DNA of 42,672 nucleotides from Candidatus Thioglobus sp. (GTDB taxonomy: Bacteria > Pseudomonadota > Gammaproteobacteria > PS1 > Pseudothioglobaceae). Shown here in pieces: positions 1-7,761 of this stretch; positions within the stretch are counted from its first letter, which is position 1, and each line of letters opens with the position of its first letter. Under the pieces are notes generated by a model. It searched no databases, was not told where the DNA came from, and saw nothing but the letters and a program-made list of their open reading frames with translations. Made by a program: the position numbers and the translations under genes. The stretch lies in assembly GCA_018644675.1 (NCBI GenBank), contig JABGQC010000012.1, positions 1-42,672 on the forward strand. The letters run 5' to 3'.

Positions 1-360
1 GAGCTAAGTTGCTCTGTATGGTGCGTATTATACAACAACTATATTAGAAGTCAATAATATTCTAATATAATTTATCATAAAATAGAATAAATGGTGATAT
101 AGCAAGGTTTTTTGACAATAAAAAATATTGAAAAAAATGAAAATATCGAGAATTTAGATCAAAATACAGCTAAATCTAGGCAAATAACTTGATTTTGACC
201 GATAAAAAACGCGTTTTTATTCAAAAAAGTAGATATTTATCAAGAATAATCAGCTACTTTATAAAATATGGCAAATTATGCATTTGACTAATTCTAAGTT
301 TTTTGATGGCTAGAATTAATACATATATATAGGTTGTTAATAATAGACTAAATTTTAGAC
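1..360. other. AT-rich intergenic region, no gene seen
   Basis: I find no credible coding region or RNA gene in this stretch. It is very AT-rich. The only structure I noticed is a short palindrome, AAAAACGCGTTTTT, near 206-219. It could belong to the regulatory region of a gene left of the window. Confidence 0.6.
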
Positions 361-362
361 AT

Positions 363-389
363 AAAAAAACCAGCTCGAAAGCTGGTTTT
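363..389 (-). terminator. Intrinsic terminator of the repeat-protein gene
   Basis: The arms AAAACCAGCT and AGCTGGTTTT are separated by a four-base loop. Read on the minus strand, the hairpin runs into a T tract. It lies 18 bases after the stop codon of the 407-925 gene, as expected for a Rho-independent terminator. Confidence 0.85.
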
Positions 390-406
390 TATACTAAGCG
401 TTTTGA

Positions 407-925
407 CTATTGACTTCTACTGTCTGCAGAAGAAGCTGCTTTAGCGTCTGCATAACCTTTAGAGTATGCATCAGCTTGGCCTTTAGCAAAACCATCAGCC
501 GCACCTTTAGCGTATGCATCAGCTTGTGCCTTAGCATTAGCAGAAGCAGCGCCAGCATACTGACCGTCTGTAGTAGCGTTAGAAACGTTGCCAGTCTTGT
601 TCTTATTGTTGTAATGGAAACCCCAATCAGAATCATTGTTCATGTTGTTATTGTTGGCGAATGGACCCATGTTTTGAGCGCCGTTAAACGGACCCATGTT
701 TGAACCACCATTAAAAGGACCCATGTTCTGACCACCCGTAAACGGACCCCAGTTATTGCCACCATTAAAAGGACCCATGTTTGAACCACCATCGAAAGGA
801 CCAAAGTTGCTCATGCCGTTTGAGTTGCCCCAACCGTTGTTACCGCCGTTGTTACCAAAAAAAGCTGAAGCTGAAGCAGCTGCCATAATTGTAGCGACTG
901 CTACTACTTTTGTTACATTTTTCAT
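407..925 (-). CDS. Secreted Gly/Asn-rich repeat protein, sulfur-globule-protein-like
   Basis: This 172-residue protein has a clear Sec signal peptide. A basic N-terminus and hydrophobic core end in ASA, with likely cleavage after residue 21. Residues 24-40 are Gly/Asn-rich. Residues 41-94 are six 9-residue units of the form xGPFxGGxN, such as MGPFNGGSN. The C-terminal part carries three 8-residue Ala/Lys/Asp units (YAKGAADG, FAKGQADA, YSKGYADA). There is no catalytic motif and no cysteine. Secreted Gly/Asn/aromatic repeat proteins of this kind form the envelope of periplasmic sulfur globules in sulfur-oxidising bacteria, so that role is my best guess from composition only. I chose the ATG at 925 because GAGGAG lies just upstream; an in-frame start at 970 would add residues before the signal peptide. 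The gene is monocistronic. It could instead be another structural surface or periplasmic protein. Confidence 0.6.
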   Translation of the reverse strand: MKNVTKVVAVATIMAAASASAFFGNNGGNNGWGNSNGMSNFGPFDGGSNMGPFNGGNNWGPFTGGQNMGPFNGGSNMGPFNGAQNMGPFANNNNMNNDSDWGFHYNNKNKTGNVSNATTDGQYAGAASANAKAQADAYAKGAADGFAKGQADAYSKGYADAKAASSADSRSQ

Positions 926-995
926 TATTTCTCCTCTAAGAGTTATTTTAATATATTGATTACAAAGCAAATAAATTAATGTCTACTTATAACTC

Positions 996-1023
996 ATAAT
1001 ACGCCACTCTAGTTACTTTGCAA
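996..1023 (-). promoter_or_regulatory. Predicted sigma-70 promoter of the repeat-protein gene
   Basis: On the minus strand TTGCAA (1023-1018) is followed by a 16-base spacer and TATTAT (1001-996). This leaves a leader of roughly 65 bases before the ATG at 925, which has a strong GAGGAG ribosome binding site. Confidence 0.45.
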
Positions 1024-1044
1024 CACTATTAGTAGAGGTTAATA

Positions 1045-2295
1045 CTATGATATAGAATCAATCAGCGCGTCGCCAAATTCTGAACATGATAATAAAGTCG
1101 CACCATCCATAAGTCGCTCAAGATCGTAAGTGACTGTCTTGTTTTGAATGACAACTGACATCGCCTCTAAAATTTTATCTGCTGCTTCAGTCCAACCCAT
1201 GTGTCTTAACATCATTTCTGCAGATAGGATAATAGAACCAGGATTAACTTTATTCAAGCCCGCATATTTAGGTGCTGTACCATGAGTTGCCTCAAAGACG
1301 GCTGTTGTGTCTGATAAGTTTGCACCTGGTGCAATACCAATACCACCCACTTGAGCTGCAAGCGCATCAGATACGTAATCACCATTTAGATTAAGTGTGG
1401 CAATCACAGAGTACTCATCAGGTCGTAATAAGATTTGTTGCAAGAAGGCGTCAGCAATAACATCTTTAACGGTAATAACTGTACCCGTTTTAGGGTTGGT
1501 AAATTCACACCATGGACCATCGCCCAAAACTTGAGCGCCAAACTCTTCTCGAGCTAACTGATAACCCCAATCTCTAAAACCACCTTCGGTGAATTTCATG
1601 ATATTACCCTTGTGCACAAGTGTGACGGAGTCTTTGTCGTTATCAACTGCATATTGGATCGCTGCGCGAACCAAGCGATCTGTACCCTCTTTAGAAACGG
1701 GCTTAATTCCGATTCCTGAGGTTTCTGGAAAACGGATTTTAGTCACTCCCATTTCATCTTGCAAAAAGTCGATTAGTTTTTTTACTTCTTTTGTGCCTGA
1801 TTGATACTCAATACCGGCATAGATATCTTCAGAGTTTTCTCTAAAGATTACCATATCAACTTTTTCAGGCGCTTTAACAGGTGTCGGCGTGCCGGTAAAG
1901 TATTGCACTGGACGCTGACAAATAAACAAATCAAGATCTTGACGAATGGCAACGTTCAAAGAACGCATACCGCCACCAACTGGTGTTGTTAGTGGACCCT
2001 TAATAGATACACCAAATTCTTGAATAGCGTCTAATGTTTCTCGAGGCAAGTATTCCCCGTAAATTTCATTAGCCTTTTCACCGGCATAAATATCCATCCA
2101 TTGGATTGATTTTTCACCGTTGTAGGTTTTTTCAACCACACTATCAATGACTTTTTTCATCACTGGAGAGACATCAGAGCCAATACCATCACCTTCAATA
2201 TAAGTAATAATTGGACGATTTGGAACTTGAATAGCGCCATTGTCAAAAGTAATTTTTTCGCCATTTTCTGGCACTTGAATGTGTTGATAACCCAT
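1045..2295 (-). CDS. icd: Isocitrate dehydrogenase (NADP-dependent)
   Basis: Icd catalyses oxidative decarboxylation of isocitrate to 2-oxoglutarate in the TCA cycle. The protein aligns along its whole length with the E. coli type (416 residues). Visible features are YIEGDGIG near the N-terminus, the substrate and phosphorylation loop RSLNVAIRQ with its conserved serine, [25 protein letters not shown], and [11 protein letters not shown] in the nucleotide-binding region. The ATG at 2295 is preceded by GAGGG at good spacing; a GTG six bases further upstream is also in frame. It is the last gene of a packed minus-strand group with cbbY, ilvA and rimI, about 20 bases after rimI. I saw no aceK or aceA in the window. 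Confidence 0.97.
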   Translation of the reverse strand: MGYQHIQVPENGEKITFDNGAIQVPNRPIITYIEGDGIGSDVSPVMKKVIDSVVEKTYNGEKSIQWMDIYAGEKANEIYGEYLPRETLDAIQEFGVSIKGPLTTPVGGGMRSLNVAIRQDLDLFICQRPVQYFTGTPTPVKAPEKVDMVIFRENSEDIYAGIEYQSGTKEVKKLIDFLQDEMGVTKIRFPETSGIGIKPVSKEGTDRLVRAAIQYAVDNDKDSVTLVHKGNIMKFTEGGFRDWGYQLAREEFGAQVLGDGPWCEFTNPKTGTVITVKDVIADAFLQQILLRPDEYSVIATLNLNGDYVSDALAAQVGGIGIAPGANLSDTTAVFEATHGTAPKYAGLNKVNPGSIILSAEMMLRHMGWTEAADKILEAMSVVIQNKTVTYDLERLMDGATLLSCSEFGDALIDSIS

Positions 2296-2315
2296 GTTCA
2301 CCCTCTAGTGTTTTG

Positions 2316-2753
2316 TTAAATAAGTAGATGTAGTATTTTAGCATCCTCAAGGTTCGAGTAGTATTTTTCGCGCGTATCAATCCATTCGAAGCCGTATTGC
2401 TGATAAAAGTGAATAGCTGAAACATTAGACACCCTAACCTCCAACAAAATAGCGTGCACCTTATTCTTGTCTAATCGTTGCAACAACTCGTCTAGGAGGC
2501 TTTTTCCCAAGTTTTGTCGTTGGAGATTTGGGTGAATGGCGATATTCAAAATATCAACAAAATCGATTGACTCTAATGCCAGTAAATATCCCACTATATG
2601 ATTATTATGTAGAATTACTCGCGTCGTTATGGCTGGATTTTCAAACGCATCAAGGAATTTTTGCTGACTCCAGGGTGTTGTAAATGCACACCTCTCAATC
2701 GCTAATATTTCTGCTATATCTTGAGGTATTGCGTCTCTAAAGGAAGTATTGAT
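2316..2753 (-). CDS. rimI: RimI-type ribosomal protein/peptide N-acetyltransferase (GNAT)
   Basis: This is a GNAT-fold acetyltransferase like RimI, which acetylates the N-terminal alanine of ribosomal protein S18. The acetyl-CoA loop reads HPNLQRQNLGKSLL, and the C-terminal SAIHFYQQYGFE is typical. The first internal GTG (2594) would give only 92 residues and cut off the N-terminal half of the fold. The same frame stays open upstream, encoding DIAEILAIERCAFTTPWSQ, the expected RimI N-terminus with the PW motif. Between an upstream in-frame stop inside ilvA and this region there is no ATG, GTG or TTG. The nearest candidates are ATC (2753) or an ATT a few codons further up. From ATC the protein is 145 residues, the usual RimI length. 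It overlaps the ilvA end by 17 bases, so coupled translation is likely. The identity is fairly sure; the start codon is not. Confidence 0.75.
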   Translation of the reverse strand: MNTSFRDAIPQDIAEILAIERCAFTTPWSQQKFLDAFENPAITTRVILHNNHIVGYLLALESIDFVDILNIAIHPNLQRQNLGKSLLDELLQRLDKNKVHAILLEVRVSNVSAIHFYQQYGFEWIDTREKYYSNLEDAKILHLLI

Positions 2754-4230
2754 AGGCCTTGTTGTCGGTTTCGTTTTGGTAGAAATAGCCTAATTCATCA
2801 AAGCTTTGCTCTAGCTTAGTAACATCTTGGGCTTGCAAGCCAATTAATACACGTCCAAAATCAGCACCATGATTACGATAATGAAATAGGGTTATGTTCC
2901 AATGACTGCCAATTTTTTTCAAGAAATTTAACAAAGCGCCGGGGCGCTCTGGAAATTCAAATCGATAGAGTACTTCGTGCTCGCAATTACTACGTCCACC
3001 AACCATATAACGAATATGAGTTTTGGCAATGGAGTTATCACTCATATCTAAGACATCAAACGAGTCAGACAAACGCCCTAATAGTGCTTGTTTTTCACTC
3101 AGACCTTCATTGAGCGAAACACCAACAAAGATTCGCGCCTGGGTATCCGAGCCATAACGATAATTAAACTCGGTAATCGAATGATCTTCTAGCATTTGGC
3201 AAAACTTCAAAAAACTACCAGGCTTTTCATCAATCGTCACAGCGATAATGGCTTCATTGTGTTCACCAATATCAGCGCGCTCTGAAATATAGCGCAGACG
3301 ATCAAAATTAACATTGGCGCCTGAGACTACAGAAACTAAGCGTTCACCTGTTAAGTTGTGAGTTTCAACATACTTCTTGATGCCTGCTGTTGCGAGCGCT
3401 CCAGCAGGTTCTGATATGGAGCGGACATCTTCATAAATATCTTTAATGGCCGCGCAGATCTCATCATTACTCACTAGGATGACTTCATCAACCACTTGTT
3501 TGGCAATTTCGAAAGTTTTTTCACCAATCTGCTTAACCGCAACCCCATCAGCAAAACGACCCACTTCTGGCAGAATAACTCGTTTGTTTTGTTTTAATGC
3601 TTCATATAGCGTTGGCGAATCTTGAGGCTCAACACCAATCACTCGAATCCTCGGTGCATAATGCTTAAGGTAGGTGGCCATGCCAGCAATCAACCCGCCG
3701 CCGCCTACAGGGATAAACACTTTGTCGATATTTTCTAGTTGATTAAGCAGCTCTTTGGCAATTGTTGCCTGGCCTGCCATCACTTCGATGTCATCATAAG
3801 GATGGATAAAGACTAAGTCCTGCTGTTTTTCAAGTTGCTTGGCATATTGATAAGCATCGTCATACACATCACCATGCAAAACTACCTTGCCGCCCAACTG
3901 CTCCACTGCATTTACTTTAATTTTAGGCGTTGATAATGGCATGACAATGATAGAGTCAATGCCGAGTTTCTTGGCAGATAAAGCCACCCCTTGCGCATGA
4001 TTACCCGCACTTGATGCTACCACTCCCTTGGACGCTTCTTCGGCCGTTAAAGAGGAGATTTTTTGATAGGCACCTCTTAACTTAAAAGCATGAATACTTA
4101 ACTCATCTTCACGTTTTAAATAGACGTTGTTATTTAGGCGCTCAGAAAGCTGATGTGCACGAGCCAATGGCGTAATTGTTGCCACATCATAGACACGCGT
4201 CGCATCTGCTAGTTTAACAATGCTGTGCAT
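2737..4230 (-). CDS. ilvA: Threonine ammonia-lyase, biosynthetic (threonine deaminase)
   Basis: IlvA is a PLP enzyme that deaminates threonine to 2-oxobutyrate, the first committed step to isoleucine. The protein matches the long biosynthetic form. The catalytic domain has the PLP lysine in HAFKLRGAY (about residue 50), SAGNHAQG and the phosphate-binding VGGGGLIAG. Two C-terminal ACT-like regulatory repeats follow, with SFLKFCQML and the FEFPERPGALLNFLKK stretch, so isoleucine feedback is expected. Several in-frame ATGs exist at 4278, 4254 and 4230. I prefer 4230 because GAG lies six bases upstream and the length then fits family members beginning shortly before RVYDV. It overlaps the end of cbbY by 17 bases and the start of rimI at the other end. 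It could in principle link propionate and isoleucine metabolism through 2-oxobutyrate. Confidence 0.96.
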   Translation of the reverse strand: MHSIVKLADATRVYDVATITPLARAHQLSERLNNNVYLKREDELSIHAFKLRGAYQKISSLTAEEASKGVVASSAGNHAQGVALSAKKLGIDSIIVMPLSTPKIKVNAVEQLGGKVVLHGDVYDDAYQYAKQLEKQQDLVFIHPYDDIEVMAGQATIAKELLNQLENIDKVFIPVGGGGLIAGMATYLKHYAPRIRVIGVEPQDSPTLYEALKQNKRVILPEVGRFADGVAVKQIGEKTFEIAKQVVDEVILVSNDEICAAIKDIYEDVRSISEPAGALATAGIKKYVETHNLTGERLVSVVSGANVNFDRLRYISERADIGEHNEAIIAVTIDEKPGSFLKFCQMLEDHSITEFNYRYGSDTQARIFVGVSLNEGLSEKQALLGRLSDSFDVLDMSDNSIAKTHIRYMVGGRSNCEHEVLYRFEFPERPGALLNFLKKIGSHWNITLFHYRNHGADFGRVLIGLQAQDVTKLEQSFDELGYFYQNETDNKAYQYFL

Positions 4231-4975
4231 GTAGCGCTCGTAAATAGCCAACATCAACAAATGTTGAGGTGGTAGCATCACCCTTGATCATTTCAAAAGG
4301 CTGCTCTGCTTCGCCCAAGTTGTTCAAAACAGCGCATGCGCCTTCAAACTCATGAGTGTTGGTGTATTCGTTCACAGTGATCAAAGTTTTTAGCCCGGCC
4401 TCAGTCGCAGAAATAATACCGTTATGAGAATCCTCAAAAGCTAAGCACTTATTTGCATCAATATTCATCTGCTCCAGTACGTAAGTATAGATATCTCCAG
4501 CCGGCTTAAGATTTGGCACCACATCGCCTGCACCAATCACCTCGAACCAATCCAAAGCCTCTTTACCCAATGTGTTGGCAATTAATGCGTCAACATTCGC
4601 AGGCGTGGTGGTGGTGGCAATGGCCAGGCGCAAACCCGCTGCTCTTGCTTCATTAAACAAGCGCTCAACACCTGGGCGCAAAGGCACTGCGCCCTCGTCC
4701 ATCAAGCGTACGTATATGCTGGTTTTAAGTTTGTGAATTGAGGCAACAAAATTATCCAAATCGTCATGCTGGAATTCGGTGTTATATTTCTTTAAATAAT
4801 ATTTAATGCGTAATTGGCCACCGGTGACATTTAGTAATTCGTGGTAAAGTTCGTTCGACCACTGCCAATCTAGACCCAATTCTTTAAAAGCCAAATTAAA
4901 GGCAACCAAATGTCCATCTCTTTCAGTGTTTGCAAGGGTTCCGTCGACATCGAAAATTAGTGCTTCTAGTGTCAT
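4214..4975 (-). CDS. cbbY: CbbY-type HAD phosphatase
   Basis: This is a HAD-superfamily phosphatase with motif I DVDGTLANTE, motif II in LAIATTTTPAN, the lysine in NLKPAGDIY and motif IV FEDSHNGI. The N-terminal cap region, with TERDGHLVAFNLAF, matches the CbbY family. Its known members dephosphorylate xylulose-1,5-bisphosphate, a misfire product that inhibits RuBisCO. The presence of CbbY therefore hints at a Calvin cycle, although no RuBisCO gene is in the window. I chose the ATG at 4975, which begins MTLEALIFD; a TTG nine codons upstream has no better ribosome binding site. It is the first gene of the cbbY-ilvA-rimI-icd group and diverges from dksA. A different small sugar phosphatase is possible. 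Confidence 0.75.
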   Translation of the reverse strand: MTLEALIFDVDGTLANTERDGHLVAFNLAFKELGLDWQWSNELYHELLNVTGGQLRIKYYLKKYNTEFQHDDLDNFVASIHKLKTSIYVRLMDEGAVPLRPGVERLFNEARAAGLRLAIATTTTPANVDALIANTLGKEALDWFEVIGAGDVVPNLKPAGDIYTYVLEQMNIDANKCLAFEDSHNGIISATEAGLKTLITVNEYTNTHEFEGACAVLNNLGEAEQPFEMIKGDATTSTFVDVGYLRALHAQHC

Positions 4976-5009
4976 AATAGTTTTATAATAAAATATGTTC
5001 AAAAATAAA

Positions 5010-5038
5010 TTGCTATTTTAAGTTACTTTAGGTATAAA
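5010..5038 (+). promoter_or_regulatory. Predicted sigma-70 promoter of dksA
   Basis: TTGCTA (5010-5015) and TATAAA (5033-5038) are separated by 17 bases. The ATG of dksA follows 28 bases after the -10 box. Confidence 0.5.
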
Positions 5039-5066
5039 CATATTTTTTTTAAATTAATCTTACATC

Positions 5067-5477
5067 ATGTCACAGACAGACTACCAAGATATTCCTCACT
5101 ACACACCCAAAAAAGATGAAGAGTTTATGAGCGATGCTCAACTTGATCATTTTAAAAACAAACTCAACACTTGGAGAGATCAATTAGTAAGTGATGCTGA
5201 GTCAACTATCAGCCACATTCAAGAAGACTCAACGCCAGTGGCTGATATTAATGATCGCGCCACTTTAGAAGAAGAGTTTGCATTAGAACTCAGAACACGT
5301 GACCGTGAGCGTAAATTAATTGGCAAAATTGACAAAACATTGCACATTATTGAAATGGGTGATTATGGCTATTGCAAGACTTGTGGCGCTGAAATTGCCT
5401 TTGTTCGCCTAGAGGCTCGCCCTACTGCGGATGAGTGTATTGATTGCAAAACTATTGCTGAGAAGAAAGAAGTCTAA
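5067..5477 (+). CDS. dksA: RNA polymerase-binding transcription factor DksA
   Basis: DksA binds in the secondary channel of RNA polymerase and, with ppGpp, tunes rRNA and amino-acid promoters. The 136-residue protein has the coiled coil with the tip motif DINDRA (Asp60 and Asp63, equivalent to the two functional tip aspartates of E. coli DksA). It also has the helix run ELRTRDRERKLIGKI and a four-cysteine zinc site (Cys103, Cys106, Cys124, Cys127) in GYCKTCG and CIDCKT. Length and zinc site are complete. It is monocistronic and diverges from cbbY. Its TAA stop is the first triplet of a direct repeat whose second copy lies about 150 bases downstream. Confidence 0.98.
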   Translation: MSQTDYQDIPHYTPKKDEEFMSDAQLDHFKNKLNTWRDQLVSDAESTISHIQEDSTPVADINDRATLEEEFALELRTRDRERKLIGKIDKTLHIIEMGDYGYCKTCGAEIAFVRLEARPTADECIDCKTIAEKKEV

Positions 5478-5685
5478 TTTTCTGCTTCTTTTATCTTTTT
5501 TCTGCGTTAGATTTTAAAATTACTCAGTCATTTAGATTAACTAAACTCCTTTTACCAATTCCAAAATCTGCCTGGGAAAAAGAAAAAATACTTGAAAATT
5601 TTGGTTGCTTAAAAAGTGAGTTTTAATTTTCTGCTTCTTTTATCTTTTTTTCCGCATTAGCTTTTAAAATTACTCAGTCATCCAG
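5475..5685. repeat. Imperfect ~62-bp direct repeat after dksA
   Basis: Copy one spans 5475-5536 and copy two 5624-5685. Both begin TAATTTTCTGCTTC and run to ACTCAGTCAT, with a few substitutions and a one-base difference in a T run. Both start with a TAA; in copy one it is the dksA stop. The 87 bases between the copies are open in one frame, ending in WEKEKILENFG followed by eight more codons and the second TAA. I recognise no gene in it. It may be a scar of a duplication or insertion. Confidence 0.6.
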
Positions 5686-5697
5686 ACGGGTCACCCA

Positions 5698-6627
5698 CTA
5701 AAAGTGCTGATAAGACAAGCACTTTTTATCAAAGCCACCCATCCTTTCAATACCCTCATCTTGAGTGATTAAGCCGATAGCACTCAATTTAATATCCAAA
5801 TCTTCCTCGATCTTTTTTAGTTTGCTTAAATTTTCTGGTGCAACACTAAAGCACAACTCGTAGTCATCGCCACCGGCCAATGCCAAGCACCAGTCTTGGC
5901 TTTTTTCAATATGAGTTTGCATCTCAATGCCAAGTGGAATATCAGATAAATTAATTCGTGCACCTACATTTGAGCGTTTAAGAATGTGAGTAAGATCTTG
6001 CTCTAAGCCATCAGAAATATCAATACAAGCATTAGCAATTCCAACTAACGCACAGCCCAATTGCACCTGTGGATCAGGCCTATTAAACTGGCTTAAAAGC
6101 TGTTCACTAGGTTTGATATTTTGCTGAATTTTCCACAAAGCAAGAGCTGCATCTCCAATTGTATTGGAAACAAAAATAACATCTCCAACTTGAGCTGATG
6201 ATCTCAATAAGGCTTTATTTTTTTTAACAACCCCAGTTACATTAATACTAATACTTAGCTGACCTTTGGTTGTATCGCCACCCACCAAGGTGATATTATA
6301 TTGATTGGCCAAGGTTTTAAGCGCATTGGAAAATTCCTTTAGCCAGCTTTCGTCAAATTCAGGCAGGGTTAGGGCCAGTGTAAAGTACTCGGGTGTTGCC
6401 CCCATGGCAGCCAAATCGCTTAGGTTAACTGCCAGCGCTTTATGTGCAATATCAGCAGCCGAGGTATTTTTAGGAAAATGCACCCCTTCAATCAGGGTAT
6501 CGACACTGGTGGCTAACTGAGAGTTACTATCTATTGTAATTAGTGCACAATCATCACCAACACCAATGACATCTGGGTTTGAACCAGTCCAATTGAAATA
6601 TTTTTCAATTAGTTCGAATTCATTCAT
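5698..6627 (-). CDS. thiL: Thiamine-monophosphate kinase
   Basis: ThiL phosphorylates thiamine monophosphate to thiamine diphosphate, the last step of the pathway that thiC, also in this window, feeds. The 309-residue protein has the N-terminal FELIEKYF, the metal-binding GVGDDCALI, the AVNLSDLAAMGATP stretch, the VGGDTTKG loop and the late CIDISDGLEQDL and GGDDYELCF motifs of the PurM/ThiL fold. All expected motifs are present. Its ATG overlaps the stop of the upstream membrane-protein gene by four bases, so translation is probably coupled. It ends close to the second dksA-side repeat. Confidence 0.96.
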   Translation of the reverse strand: MNEFELIEKYFNWTGSNPDVIGVGDDCALITIDSNSQLATSVDTLIEGVHFPKNTSAADIAHKALAVNLSDLAAMGATPEYFTLALTLPEFDESWLKEFSNALKTLANQYNITLVGGDTTKGQLSISINVTGVVKKNKALLRSSAQVGDVIFVSNTIGDAALALWKIQQNIKPSEQLLSQFNRPDPQVQLGCALVGIANACIDISDGLEQDLTHILKRSNVGARINLSDIPLGIEMQTHIEKSQDWCLALAGGDDYELCFSVAPENLSKLKKIEEDLDIKLSAIGLITQDEGIERMGGFDKKCLSYQHF

Positions 6628-7130
6628 TGAGGGTATTTTTGAGCAAATTTTTGCTCCACTTCCCCGCGACCCGCATTAAACATAGAACCTGATCCAAGTA
6701 CCGCAGAAATTAACACCGAGAAGAACAAAGGCACGGTACCTAGTAGTGTCAAAATTGAGCCAGTAATGCTGGTGCCGTCCATACTATTAGCGCCACTGTC
6801 ACCAATCAATAATCCTAATGAGGTAATGAGTATATAAAACACATAAGCAGAGACTAAAATTTTGTAACGATTAAGCGACATTTGCCAATGCAAATAAACC
6901 AAATATGCATCATTTTTTTTGGCTTTTTTGGTGCGTAAATAGGTATAAATAATAACACCTGTAGAAACAACAATTGTTAGTCCAATGGCAATGTTCATAC
7001 TGGTGTTAAGCAGCTTTATCAGCCCAAGTGTGCCAATGATGTGAATAAGAATAGTATTAATGGTGAATAGTTCGTGCGCAGCCTTGGCAGCCTTTCGCTC
7101 TTGTTCAGTTGCATCTATTTTTATAATCAT
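6624..7130 (-). CDS. Small four-helix membrane protein of unknown function
   Basis: I do not recognise this 168-residue protein. The first 18 residues are charged. Four hydrophobic segments follow at about residues 22-42, 45-65, 90-110 and 124-146, giving an inner-membrane protein with both ends probably on the same side. A basic stretch, RTKKAKKN, lies between the second and third segments. There is no cysteine, no catalytic motif and no repeat. It overlaps thiL by four bases (ATGA) and lies about 50 bases after nfuA, in the same direction. The tight coupling to thiL suggests co-expression but does not prove a thiamine role. Confidence 0.75.
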   Translation of the reverse strand: MIIKIDATEQERKAAKAAHELFTINTILIHIIGTLGLIKLLNTSMNIAIGLTIVVSTGVIIYTYLRTKKAKKNDAYLVYLHWQMSLNRYKILVSAYVFYILITSLGLLIGDSGANSMDGTSITGSILTLLGTVPLFFSVLISAVLGSGSMFNAGRGEVEQKFAQKYPQ

Positions 7131-7180
7131 ACCGACTAGTTTACACCATATAAATTCAAGGCTAGCGCCTTGCCTATTTT

Positions 7181-7759
7181 TTACATATAGGCGTTATCTG
7201 TTTGAGAGTGATCAGTAACATCGCGTACTGATTTTATTTCTGGAAAACGCCCTCTAAGCTGCGCTTCAACGCCCTGCTCTAAAGTTGCCTTAACTGAAGA
7301 GCAGCCCTGACAACCGCCACCAAAATTAAGAATAACATCTTTATCTTCGGTAATTTCAACCAAGTCAACAAAGCCACCATGTGATGCAAGCCCCGGGCTA
7401 ATTTCAGCAGCCAAAACGTATTTGATTCTTTCCTCTAATGGCGCATCCGCCTTTGGCTCTTCGCCTTTAGCATTAGGTGCAGTAATGGTAAGTTTTTTAC
7501 CGGCACCTTCGTCTTTTAGAGCAACTTCTGACTCTTCCAAAAAAGGAAAATTAGCTTTATCAATATAGGCAAAAAAACCTTTGTATTCAAATTTTTCATA
7601 GCTAGGGGTCAAATCTTTGGGATGACAAAAATTAAACGAAACAGTTGCAGCTGGTGTACCTGCACGCGTTACATCAACCTTAAGACCTAATTCTTGATCA
7701 TCTTGCTGTGCAAATAAATCTGCAACATAATCTTGTGCTTCATCCGTAATACTAAACAT
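7181..7759 (-). CDS. nfuA: Fe-S biogenesis protein NfuA
   Basis: NfuA carries a [4Fe-4S] cluster to target enzymes. The 192-residue protein has the two-domain layout of the E. coli type. An A-type-like N-terminal domain occupies residues 1-90, with the usual degenerate cysteines. The Nfu domain follows, with the cluster ligands CQGC (Cys150 and Cys153) inside NFGGGCQGCSSV. Likely clients nearby include ThiC and AcnD, both Fe-S enzymes encoded in this window. It begins two bases after panC ends, as the last gene of the obgE-proB-folK-panB-panC-nfuA run. Confidence 0.97.
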   Translation of the reverse strand: MFSITDEAQDYVADLFAQQDDQELGLKVDVTRAGTPAATVSFNFCHPKDLTPSYEKFEYKGFFAYIDKANFPFLEESEVALKDEGAGKKLTITAPNAKGEEPKADAPLEERIKYVLAAEISPGLASHGGFVDLVEITEDKDVILNFGGGCQGCSSVKATLEQGVEAQLRGRFPEIKSVRDVTDHSQTDNAYM

Positions 7760-7761
7760 GG

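Noticed and set aside
206..219. AAAAACGCGTTTTT palindrome as a terminator or origin element
   Set aside because: There is no loop and no gene end in view, and a single short palindrome in AT-rich DNA is weak evidence.
394..703. Overlapping open frames of 80-97 codons on both strands around the repeat protein
   Set aside because: They are out-of-frame readings of the repetitive 407-925 gene, have low-complexity Leu- or Ser-rich products, and lack ribosome binding sites.
640..805. Regular ~27-bp repeats as a CRISPR array
   Set aside because: The units are codons of a 9-residue protein repeat, with no unique spacers and an open frame throughout.
5537..5626. Short open stretch between the dksA-side repeats as a gene
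   Set aside because: It has no start codon with a ribosome binding site and only about 29 codons of plausible sequence. At most it is a gene remnant.
7145..7175. CAAGGC-TAGC-GCCTTG hairpin after nfuA as a terminator
   Set aside because: The T run lies on the plus-strand side, against the direction of the minus-strand genes on both sides. On the minus strand no T tract follows.
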